Shown: in pieces, positions 1 to 7,400 of the stretch
Numbering within the stretch: the stretch's first letter is position 1
How the letters are laid out: the number at the start of each line of letters is the position of its first letter
Assembly (NCBI GenBank): GCA_047619485.1
Contig: JBLHKE010000291.1
Coordinates: 1-9,094 of the forward strand
Direction: 5' to 3'
Length of the DNA stretch: 9,094 nt
Origin: JBLHKE01 sp047619485
Lineage (GTDB): Bacteria > Verrucomicrobiota > Verrucomicrobiia > Verrucomicrobiales > DEV007
The notes under the pieces: model-generated
The model's database searches: none
What the model was told of the DNA's origin: nothing
What the model saw: only the letters and a program-made list of their open reading frames with translations
Position numbers and translations under genes: made by a program

Positions 1-714
1 GGTAGCGCGCGCTACAAGTGGGAGCAGGAGAACGGCATCTTCCAGTTCGCTGGCAAACCTCACCCGAAACTGCTGGCGTCGATCGCCAATGCCGAGTGGG
101 ACGTGATGATGTGGGGACCATACTTCCACGATCGCCCGGAGTTTTATTCATGCTGGATCGACTTCTGCCTGAAATACAATCCGCACATGAAGTTCTACTT
201 GGCGGATTCGTGGCCGTCGCTCAGGCAGCTAGATGAGATACCGAAATCTGAGAAAGAACTCAGCAACGAGCTGTTCCAACGGCTGGGGAATGAGAAGCAA
301 GAGTTCAATGAAAAGTTCATCGCAACCTTGAACAAGAAATACCCGGGGAAGGTGTTCGTCCTCCCCACTTCCGCGGCCATGATCTTGGCTGTCGAGCATT
401 ACCACCGCGGCGAACTTCCCGGCATCGAGGGAATCCACCGTGTCGTCGGCAAGAAGGAACGCTCTCTGTGGCGTGACACGCTCGGCCACCTAGGTCCAGG
501 ATTCGATCGCCTCGAGGGGTACATTTTTTACGCAACGATCTATGCCAGATCGCCGGAGCTCATCGAAGGTGATATCAAGTTCGGTGGCCCCGCAGATTTT
601 CCCAACCGTGAGTTAGATCGAACCTTCCGCAAGATTGCCTGGCAGGCAGTGATCAACAACCCACTGTCCGGCGTCACCGACAAAGACGGTGATGGGGTAG
701 GGGAGCGGCGCTAA
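1..714 (+). CDS. SGNH-hydrolase-like conserved protein, C-terminal part (5' end outside window)
   Basis: The frame is open from base 1 to a TAA at 712-714, giving 237 residues; the true start lies upstream of the window, and the GTG at 103 is only an internal codon. The fragment reads as one compact alpha/beta domain: a hydrophobic-aromatic stretch WDVMMWGPY (about residues 33-40), then FCLKYNP and MKFYLADSWP, a charged helical stretch (about 85-115), and a conserved-looking block LWRDTLGHLGPGFDRLEGY (about 157-175). The D159-x3-H163 pair with the following 'GHL...G..YIFYATIY' pattern resembles the C-terminal Asp/His region of SGNH-type hydrolases. The nucleophile Ser block would be upstream and cannot be checked. 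The extreme C-terminus, DKDGDGVGE (from residue 227), resembles an EF-hand/dockerin-like calcium loop. I recognise the general type as one seen in PVC genomes but know no assigned substrate, so hydrolase activity is inference. Confidence 0.75.
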   Translation, partial: GSARYKWEQENGIFQFAGKPHPKLLASIANAEWDVMMWGPYFHDRPEFYSCWIDFCLKYNPHMKFYLADSWPSLRQLDEIPKSEKELSNELFQRLGNEKQEFNEKFIATLNKKYPGKVFVLPTSAAMILAVEHYHRGELPGIEGIHRVVGKKERSLWRDTLGHLGPGFDRLEGYIFYATIYARSPELIEGDIKFGGPADFPNRELDRTFRKIAWQAVINNPLSGVTDKDGDGVGERR

Positions 715-726
715 ACGGGAAGCGCA

Positions 727-861
727 ATGAAGGAGTCGATTGGTAGCGGCAACCACGTTCGACCAAGCTCCTTGGTTTCATCCCCCTCGAAACAACCAAA
801 AGAGTTTTTGTCCGTCAAGGTCTTGAAAAGCGAAGTTCTTAACCCTATCAGATTACTATGA
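727..861 (+). CDS. Possible 44-codon small ORF coupled to the phosphatase gene
   Basis: An ATG at 727, 12 bases after the stop of the preceding gene, opens 44 codons ending in TGA at 859-861. The stop overlaps the ATG of the phosphatase gene as ATGA (858-861). A GGGAAG (717-722) lies four bases before the ATG and could act as a crude ribosome-binding site. The peptide starts MKESIGSGNH and ends LNPIRLL; it is basic and Ser/Lys rich, has no signal peptide or membrane segment, and matches no family I recognise. The overlap would explain how the phosphatase gene is translated without its own Shine-Dalgarno sequence. An ORF this short can easily arise by chance, so the call is weak; the alternative is a leaderless phosphatase mRNA. 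Confidence 0.2.
   Translation: MKESIGSGNHVRPSSLVSSPSKQPKEFLSVKVLKSEVLNPIRLL
761..777 (+). terminator. Weak hairpin downstream of the first gene
   Basis: A perfect six-base inverted repeat ACCAAG-CTC-CTTGGT (762-776), extendable by a G-U pair at 761/777, starts 47 bases after the upstream stop codon. Only three T residues follow the stem, so it is a poor intrinsic terminator. It may be a weak terminator or a chance palindrome; it also lies inside the possible small ORF at 727-861. Confidence 0.25.
823..851 (+). promoter_or_regulatory. Possible sigma-70-like promoter for the phosphatase gene
   Basis: TTGAAA (823-828, five of six matches to the -35 consensus) is followed by a 17-base spacer and TATCAG (846-851, four of six matches to the -10 consensus). 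Transcription from it would begin at about 857-858, on or next to the ATG, giving a leaderless mRNA. This fits the absence of a Shine-Dalgarno sequence before the gene. The -10 box is weak and the match may be accidental. Confidence 0.25.
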
Positions 862-2855
862 TTCGTATTTCTTCTACCATCACGGTCCTACTTTTGCTCT
901 CAAACTTCGCTGTCGCACAAATTGTCGGCCCATGTATCGGCAGCGTTGGAACGACTGACGCTTTCTTCCTCTATCGTCCCGGTGATAGTGAAAAAAGGCT
1001 GCGCCTGTCGGTGCTCTCAATGTCCGGAGAGGTCGTCACGACCACAGAGGCTTCCGCCACCGCTGCAGACGATTTCGTCGCTAAGTTCCACGTCGAGGGG
1101 CTAGAGAGCGCTGCTGGCTATCGCTACCAAATCGCGGAACTGGTAGGCACTGGCGAGCCGAAAATTCTCGCTGGTGGAGATGATTTGAAATTTGAAACGT
1201 TTGACGCGACCCGCAAGAGCAAGGTGACCGCCGCGCTGATCTCGTGTGTTAGCAAGGACGACACGGCTCCCGTGTGGGAGGAGATCGGCAAGCTGTCACC
1301 GGACCTTCTCTACCTCGCTGGCGATACTCCGTACATTGACACGACGGAGCTGAAGGCTGTGCGGCAGAAGCACCGCGCCCTTCTCAACGAGGCCCCGCTC
1401 GCAAAAATAATCGGTCACACTCCGGTGGTCGGCATGTGGGACGATCACGACTTCGGTCTTAACAACGGCAACGGCAAGAACCTTGAAAAGGGTAAATCCG
1501 TGACTCGTAAGGGATTCGCCGAATACCGCGCGCACCGAAATTATGGCAACGGCAGCGAGGGTGTTTACCACAAGACCGATCTCGGCGCGATGGAGATCTT
1601 CCATCTCGATCCCCGCTGGTTCTCGCAGTCGGAACCATCTCCGGTCGACCCATCTCAGCCTTCGTGTTTCGGCAAAGGTCAGTGGCGCTGGCTCCTGAGG
1701 TCGCTGAAGGAATCGAAGGCGCCGTTCAAGGTCTTGTCGATGGGGGCGATCTGGCAGGACAAGAAGAACACTGAGACCGACGACATGTTCACCTACTGGT
1801 ACGAGCGTGACGCACTGTTCGACTTCATCGAACGTGAGCGTATTGACGGCGTCATCCTGCACGGGGGCGACATCCATGTGGCGCGCTACCTGGTGCACCC
1901 TGATCGTGTAGGCTACGACTTGCACGACTTCATCATGTCGCCGGGCCACAACCGCATCATCCCCTCCCTCGACGTCTACCACCCGTCACTCGAATGGTCA
2001 TTGGTCGAGGGTCAGCAATTTCTAACACTCGAGGCTGACCCGACTCTCGATGACCCAACGCTCACGGCGACCTACCGCCAGCCCGGCGGCAAGGTCAATA
2101 AGCGCGTGGTTATCAAACACTCTGAACTCGTCCAGCCCGAGAGAATCAGTCCTCTGCGTGCCAGTTGGTCTTTCGACAAGGATCTCAGCAACAGTTCAGC
2201 GCTTGGAGAACGCCTCGATGCCACCGCGCACAATGGCGCTAGCATCGTCGGTGGCGCACTCAGGCTCGATCGGAGCCAGCAGCAGTTTGTCAACGTGCCG
2301 CGCAGCTTTCTTGATGACAACTCGGCCGGCCATTCGATTTCCTGTTGGATCAATCCGACCTCGCTCCCGGCGCACGGTAGCAAAGACCGCCATTTTATCT
2401 TCGAATCAACCGCTGAAGGTAAACCCGATCCGCAAGCCGCCTACCACCTGTCGCTCGAGCTTAGCCCAGCCGGTAACCCAGAAGAGATCGTCGTGCGCCT
2501 CCACACGATCACGCTTAAGCCTGGTGGCAGCCAGAAAGCGCCGACACCGCTAGCCCAGGGATCTTTCCAGACTCGCCACCCGCGCGCGCAGGTTGAAAAC
2601 CAGTGGTCACACCTCCTCGTCACTTTCGACTCAGAGGAACTCAAGGTCTACTTCAATGGCAAGCTCGCTGGCAGCCACCAGCTCAAAGTCCCCGGCCCGG
2701 CGTCAGAGTTTGGCGGCTTGATCATCGGTGGGCACCGCGCCGGCACTGGCAGGAATTTCGACGGGTTGATCGATGCGGTGACCGCTTGGCAGGCGGTGGT
2801 CGATGCTGAACAGGTAGCGAAGCTTTACAATGGTGGTAGGTCGGCAAGGCACTAG
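858..2855 (+). CDS. Exported PhoD-like metallophosphatase with C-terminal LamG-like domain
   Basis: This 665-residue protein is probably a secreted phosphomonoesterase or phosphodiesterase of the PhoD family. Residues 1-20 form a Sec-type signal peptide ending in AVA before Gln21; there is no twin arginine, although Bacillus PhoD is a Tat substrate. Residues about 22-115 fit the beta-sandwich that precedes the catalytic domain. The catalytic core (about 124-390) shows S129-C130, GDTPY (D156, Y159), WDDHD (194-198), GQWRWLL (274-280) and GGDIHVA (D338, H340). The spacing D-x2-Y and D-x-H matches the Fe/Ca ligands known for PhoD, so it should be active. Residues about 433-663 form a LamG/concanavalin A-like sandwich, with WSFD near its start and the QWSHLLVTFD and LKVYFNGKLAG strands. 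This domain may bind glycan or anchor the enzyme (inference). The start is fixed by the signal peptide; no Shine-Dalgarno sequence precedes it. It converges on the minus-strand cluster. Confidence 0.93.
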   Translation: MIRISSTITVLLLLSNFAVAQIVGPCIGSVGTTDAFFLYRPGDSEKRLRLSVLSMSGEVVTTTEASATAADDFVAKFHVEGLESAAGYRYQIAELVGTGEPKILAGGDDLKFETFDATRKSKVTAALISCVSKDDTAPVWEEIGKLSPDLLYLAGDTPYIDTTELKAVRQKHRALLNEAPLAKIIGHTPVVGMWDDHDFGLNNGNGKNLEKGKSVTRKGFAEYRAHRNYGNGSEGVYHKTDLGAMEIFHLDPRWFSQSEPSPVDPSQPSCFGKGQWRWLLRSLKESKAPFKVLSMGAIWQDKKNTETDDMFTYWYERDALFDFIERERIDGVILHGGDIHVARYLVHPDRVGYDLHDFIMSPGHNRIIPSLDVYHPSLEWSLVEGQQFLTLEADPTLDDPTLTATYRQPGGKVNKRVVIKHSELVQPERISPLRASWSFDKDLSNSSALGERLDATAHNGASIVGGALRLDRSQQQFVNVPRSFLDDNSAGHSISCWINPTSLPAHGSKDRHFIFESTAEGKPDPQAAYHLSLELSPAGNPEEIVVRLHTITLKPGGSQKAPTPLAQGSFQTRHPRAQVENQWSHLLVTFDSEELKVYFNGKLAGSHQLKVPGPASEFGGLIIGGHRAGTGRNFDGLIDAVTAWQAVVDAEQVAKLYNGGRSARH

Positions 2856-2883
2856 GGAATCGAGGGGAATGAGTCGGGCTGGC

Positions 2884-2905
2884 GCTGTGCTGAATTGGGC
2901 ACCGC
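2884..2905 (+). terminator. Weak hairpin after the phosphatase gene
   Basis: GCTGTGC (2884-2890) can pair with GCACCGC (2899-2905) with one mismatch around an eight-base loop, starting 28 bases after the phosphatase stop codon. No T-run follows, so intrinsic termination is doubtful. Apart from this and the hairpin at 2960-2974, I see nothing in the 119-base convergent spacer 2856-2974. Confidence 0.18.
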
Positions 2906-2959
2906 TCTACAGGCTATTCTGGGCTCGAAACTGCGTTGTGATTTGCGGCAATCGACTTC

Positions 2960-2974
2960 TCTCGAAAATCGAGA
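2960..2974 (-). terminator. Short perfect hairpin immediately after the DUF1552 stop codon
   Basis: TCTCGA-AAA-TCGAGA is a perfect six-base inverted repeat with a three-base loop. On the minus strand it begins at the base after the TGA of the DUF1552 gene (2975-2977). It has no T-tract on either strand, so it may be a 3'-end stabiliser, a weak bidirectional terminator between convergent genes, or chance. Confidence 0.25.
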
Positions 2975-4354
2975 TCAGACCATCAATTGCTTGATCGCGC
3001 CTACCTGGTCGAGTTTCTTTCGAGACATCTCCAGGTCTAGATCGCCGTAATGCTCGATCGAGTTGCCGTAGCCATTGAGTAGGGTGGTGTACCAGTTGCC
3101 GATGGACTTGTGACCTTCGGTTCCGTGGTAGGGGAGTCGGATGTAGCGGCCGGACATGTCGAGTTTGCAGTTGTCGCCAGCCATGACGACGAAGGGTGCT
3201 TCGGTGCCGTGGCTGTGGTGACCCTCGCCGTTCTCCGGGAAATACATGATGACCGTGTTGTCGAACATGCTGCCCTTGCCTTCTGGCACGGCTTTGAGTT
3301 GTTCGACAATGCGTGCCACCTCACCGATGTGACCGGTGCGCAGCTTCTCACGGATCTCGTCTGCCGGAACCCCACTGTAGCCGCCGTTGTGACCCAGCTC
3401 GTGGATCGAGATATGATCGCCCTCGTTGCCTTGGATCCCTTTGATCGGGGTCGACAGTTCGTCGATCGTGTAGGTGACGACGTTCGTCAGCCCGGTGACT
3501 AAGGCCGCGATTAGGACGTCGGTCATCGCTGCCTGCTTTTCCGGAGTGCTTGCATTGGGCCCGCCACCCGCATGGATCTTGCCGATCACTGGAAGGTGCT
3601 CGGCGATCGATCCGGACATCTTCTCCAGCTTCTTATTCCGTGATCTGATCGATCCGATCGAGTCGATGTGGTTGCTCAGCTTGAGCTTCTCGTATCCCTG
3701 CAACAGCCTCGACTTGATGTCCTCTTCACCCTGCAAGAATGCCAGCATCGCGTTGTCCGAATCGACTGCGCCAGGATTGGTGACTGACTTGAATAATTCG
3801 TTGTAAGCCGTTTGCGGATCTGCGTAGCAATAGTTGCGTTGGTGGGGTGCCGGTGCCGAGTAACCGGGGACGATCCCAGTGCGGAAGGTGCTGTAGTTTC
3901 CGGTCAGCGACAGTTCGACGTGCCCGAATGGAGATGGGCACAATTTGGCGAGCTCGAAATCGATGGTGGCGCGTTTGATTCCGCTGAGCGAATTGCGACC
4001 AGACTTGTAGGCGCCCATCACCGAGGAATACGACCAGTGACCGTTCTCACTCATCTTGCAGGAGAGTCCCTGGAGGATCGAAAGGTTCGGTTTGTGCGCA
4101 TCGAGTGCGCGCATCCAAGTCGGTAGCTCGTGTCTGTCGAGATCAACTTCGAATGGCAACCTTTTGGCATCGAGTGCTTTCTCCGCTTCGGAGAGCGTGG
4201 GCAGTGCCAGTTCGTTCGGACGGATACCGTTCGACTTGCGGATGAAGACGAAGCGTCGCGGGAATTCGCCACCTGCGGCCAAAATGGAGTTTGGGAGGGC
4301 GAGTGCGCCAGCCCCGAGGGCGGATGTCTTGAGGAAATTTCTTCGGTTACTCAT
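2975..4354 (-). CDS. DUF1552 (HXXSHH) family exported protein
   Basis: The 459-residue product begins with a Tat-like signal: NRRNFLK (residues 3-9), then a small hydrophobic Ala/Leu/Gly segment to about residue 27, which supports this ATG. The rest matches the PVC family DUF1552 along its length: FPRRFVFIRKSNGIRPN (31-47), LSILQGLSCKM (91-101) followed by GHWS, the block 'GTEAPFVVMAGD' (383-394) after H379-H380-S381-H382, and SGRYIRLPYHGTEGHKSIGNW near the end. The family is defined by an HXXSHH motif; here the corresponding site appears to be HELGHN (318-323), losing the Ser and the last His. Biochemical function is unknown for the family; it almost always accompanies DUF1592-type cytochromes, as here. 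It is the last gene of the minus-strand cluster, 70 bases after the cytochrome stop. Its start has no clear Shine-Dalgarno sequence. Confidence 0.9.
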   Translation of the reverse strand: MSNRRNFLKTSALGAGALALPNSILAAGGEFPRRFVFIRKSNGIRPNELALPTLSEAEKALDAKRLPFEVDLDRHELPTWMRALDAHKPNLSILQGLSCKMSENGHWSYSSVMGAYKSGRNSLSGIKRATIDFELAKLCPSPFGHVELSLTGNYSTFRTGIVPGYSAPAPHQRNYCYADPQTAYNELFKSVTNPGAVDSDNAMLAFLQGEEDIKSRLLQGYEKLKLSNHIDSIGSIRSRNKKLEKMSGSIAEHLPVIGKIHAGGGPNASTPEKQAAMTDVLIAALVTGLTNVVTYTIDELSTPIKGIQGNEGDHISIHELGHNGGYSGVPADEIREKLRTGHIGEVARIVEQLKAVPEGKGSMFDNTVIMYFPENGEGHHSHGTEAPFVVMAGDNCKLDMSGRYIRLPYHGTEGHKSIGNWYTTLLNGYGNSIEHYGDLDLEMSRKKLDQVGAIKQLMV

Positions 4355-4376
4355 AGTAAGGCTTTCGTTTGGGCGT

Positions 4377-4424
4377 CACGCATGAACACCAATGCCATCC
4401 GTGTGGGTTTGTGTCCATTCGTGG
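4377..4424. repeat. Repeat-like intergenic element with three CACGNATG cores
   Basis: The 70-base gap between the cytochrome and DUF1552 genes carries three copies of a CACG-N-ATG core. CACGCATG is on the plus strand (4377-4384); its inverted relatives CATCCGTG (4396-4403) and CATTCGTG (4416-4423) follow, exactly 20 bases apart. The first two can fold into an eight-base stem with one mismatch and an 11-base loop. The third copy ends two bases before the TAA stop codon (4425-4427) of the cytochrome gene. From memory it resembles the ACACGAATG-type dispersed intergenic repeats seen in Verrucomicrobiota genomes; I could not check this. It may alternatively be an mRNA-processing or attenuation structure. 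Confidence 0.45.
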
Positions 4425-7400
4425 TTAAAAATTCTGTTTACGGTAGATGAATGAATCGGAGGTGAGCAGCGACACGATGACGGCGTCGAAGCTGCCGCCG
4501 CTCTCGAGGTAGGCTTGGTCTGCGTCGATCAGGGTTTTTGAATCTGATAGGAATTCGTTGCGCCCCACGAAGTAGCGGAAGGCGTGGCGGATGATGGATT
4601 GGCGCACGCGCGTCGATTTCGCCAGCCGCTCGGCGAGGTCGATGGCGTCGTCGACGTCGCCATCAAGCTTCTCATCGCCGGTGCCCGAGAGGTACCCCTT
4701 GGATTCGACCGGCAAGGTCTTGTAGATGTCACGCAGATCCACGTGGGCTGCTGCTTTGTCGGGTCCCTTCTTGAGCAAGTTGTCCGGGTGTTCCAGCGAT
4801 TCCTGTGTCCGGAACCTCCCGAAATCATCATACATCTCAAAGGCATATCCGAGCGGGTTCATATGCACGTGGCACTTCCAGCAGTAGCTTACCTCAGTGA
4901 CTTTTGCGAGGCGGCTGCGCAGCGTGTTGTGATGGTCTTCTGGGACGACCGCCTCGACCGTGATTGGGATGTCGGGCACGGTGCCGGCGAGGAGTTTTTC
5001 CCTGACCCATTTCCCACGGATGACGGGATCTGTCTCGGTGTTGAGGGAGTGGGCGATGAGCCAGGCTGGGTGGGTGAGCATGCCTTTGCGCTTGGCGACC
5101 TTTGCCGGTTGCTTGCCCGGGTAGTTCCATTCGTCGATCTGGATGTTGAAGAACTTGGCAACCTCAGGCGATCGCAACTGCATCCCCGTGCGGGTCGACG
5201 CGTTGTAGAGCCCATGAGCCGGGAACGAAACATAGGGCGCTGCGGAGGTCTGGCCTCGGTCGAAACGCAGGCTGAAGCTGGTCATGGCGGTCTTGAATTC
5301 TCTGATCGGGTTGCGGCGCCCCTTGGGGTCGAGGTTTTTGACATCGACGCCCCGCATGTTGACCTCGGCGAGGAACTCTTTGTGCTTCGCTAAGTCTTCC
5401 AGCTCAAAATTCTGCCAATCCTTGTCTTTGAAATATTCGTAAATTTTGCGGATGCGTTCTGACGACGCCGTCATGGCCTCGTTGTCGCCAGAGTGGAAGA
5501 CGTAGAAGTCCTCGGTGGTGAGGAGTTCCTCGAAGACGTTCTTGTCCTTCTGCAGGATGTGGTCGACCAGTCTGTCCGCTTCTCCGACGAGGCGGCCTTT
5601 CGCATTGTCGTAGTTGCCACCGAAGCGTTTGTTGTCCTTGAAAATGGGCAGCATCTTGGGGTAGCCGAAGAAATCTCTGAAGAAGCGCAGCTTACGGATC
5701 GGGGTGTTGGTGATGCTCGCTGTGAGTTGCAGTCGTTGCACGCCCTCGTCGATGACGTAGAACTGATCGCGTCTTTCCAGCAGGCGCAGGACTTCCCGTC
5801 GGTAGTCCTCGCGGGTATTGAGCTTGCCGTTCTTCGCGGCGTCGACCAGTGGTTTGTCGGGGCTGCTGTCGGTGAGGGCGTAGGCGATGGCGTAGCTGGC
5901 ATCACGCGACGAGAGCATTTTTCTGCCATGCTCATCTGCTTCGCCGTGCCCGAACTCTGAGCGGTAGACGAAGTCGGATCGCAACATAAGCGTCTGGATC
6001 AGTTTCTCGACCGCTAGGAGGTTGCCGAGGTTCTCAAGGTAAGATTTCGTCAGCGAGGCGTATTTTTGCCGCTCTGGCGTTGTTGGCGAGCGCTCGAGGA
6101 TTTTTACAAACAACTGGTCGACTAGCTCCGACACCAATTCGTCTCCGGCGGAACCCGCTTGGATGCGCTCCTGCTTGAACTGTTCAGCCCAGTCAGCCAT
6201 GCACTTGTCGATGACCTCATGGTAACGATCGCCCTTGTTGCGGTGTTTGAGGAGGCTGTCGGTGATGATCGTCATCTCGGCGTCATCGCGGGGTTTGTAG
6301 ATGCGCGGCTTATGTTTGTCCGCATAGCGATGTTGCACGATCTGGGCGCGCCACTCTTCCATGTAACCGTTTAGGAAGGTGATGCGCGACTGGATTTTGC
6401 GTTCGTTGTGTCCGAAGTTGAACCACTCCCGTTCGCACTTCTCGATCAGCTGCGCGTCGGTGTCGTCCTTTCGCTGCAACCTCTGCATGCTTTGAAAGAT
6501 GATCGCCATCTCCTCTTTCCCTGGCTGGGCCGCGTGAAATGGCGCCTTCTTGGTTGGTTCTCCCGAGGCGACAACCGGCACGTCGATCGTGACCGGAACA
6601 AAGGTGGGGAGGAGGGGGTTGTGCTTGTCGCCGTAGATGTCCAACAAGACCGGCTCGATGAAGCTGTTCAGGAACTGCTCGCGCGAAGCGAGGGTGGCGT
6701 TGTGTTGGTTCTCCTGGGCCATGATGGCGGTGAATGCCGGGAGGTAGCCCTTGTCTCGCTTGGCCAGATACGAGGTGATGTTGGTCGCCGCCTCCTTGGC
6801 GTTGGTGATCATCGTCAGCAGGTGGCCACCGTTGAGGGTGGCATTGGCGTAGTAGCGAACGCCGGTGTTGGTCGGCAAGAGGAACGGGTTGGTGATATTG
6901 ACCTTGCGGTTGTTGTCGCCGATCACCGACTGCCGCTTGCCATCGATGGTCTTGAAGGGATGGTGATTCAGTAGCTGGTTGAACTTGGCGTCGAAAATAT
7001 ACTCACTGATCAGCCAGCGGCGATCGGCGGTGAATGCTTTGACGTCTTTGTGTTCGCCGGAGAACAACTTGTCGTGGTTGACGTAGTTGCCGTAGGCCGG
7101 TTTGCGCAATTTGTCCTCGAGCTTAGAAGCGTTGTGTTGATCCAGTTCGCTCGACAGCCAGCCGATCATGTCGGTGCGTTCTGCGTCGGTCGGCTGTGCC
7201 TTCTTTTTCTTCGGCGGCATGTGCCCGAAGTGGAGTTGCTCCTTCATCTTGTTGAGGAGATCGAGGCGCGCGTCGAGGGCGAGGTCTGCTAGGTTGTCGA
7301 GACGGATATCAGCCTTGTAGGATTCTTGGTCGTGGCAGGACAGGCAGTAGTTTTCGAGCAACGCATTCGACTGCTTCGGGACAGCGAAGTTCGTCGATTC

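Noticed and set aside
1296..1982. 228-codon open frame antisense to the phosphatase core
   Set aside because: Same codon-register effect opposite conserved PhoD motifs; no recognisable protein features.
3110..3502. 130-codon open frame on the plus strand opposite the DUF1552 gene
   Set aside because: Codon-register shadow; the minus strand carries the conserved family blocks across this interval.
3643..3670. Cluster of TCGAT/GATCG strings in the DUF1552 gene
   Set aside because: Explained by coding of a Ser/Ile/Asp/Arg-rich segment; no regular spacing or dyad beyond chance.
4347..4354. The string TTACTATG at both the phosphatase start (853-860) and the DUF1552 start (minus strand, including five bases upstream to 4359)
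   Set aside because: Two occurrences of a short string at start codons are too few to call an initiation motif; probably coincidence.
4584..5393. 269-codon open frame on the plus strand, antisense to the cytochrome
   Set aside because: It runs in exact codon register with the real gene on the other strand, where stops would need rare TTA, CTA or TCA codons. Its translation shows no domain, signal or ribosome-binding site, while the minus strand encodes clear DUF1588/DUF1585 motifs.
6408..6974. 188-codon open frame on the plus strand opposite the cytochrome N-terminal half
   Set aside because: Codon-register shadow of the cytochrome; its Val/Leu/Asp-rich translation has no coherent domain.
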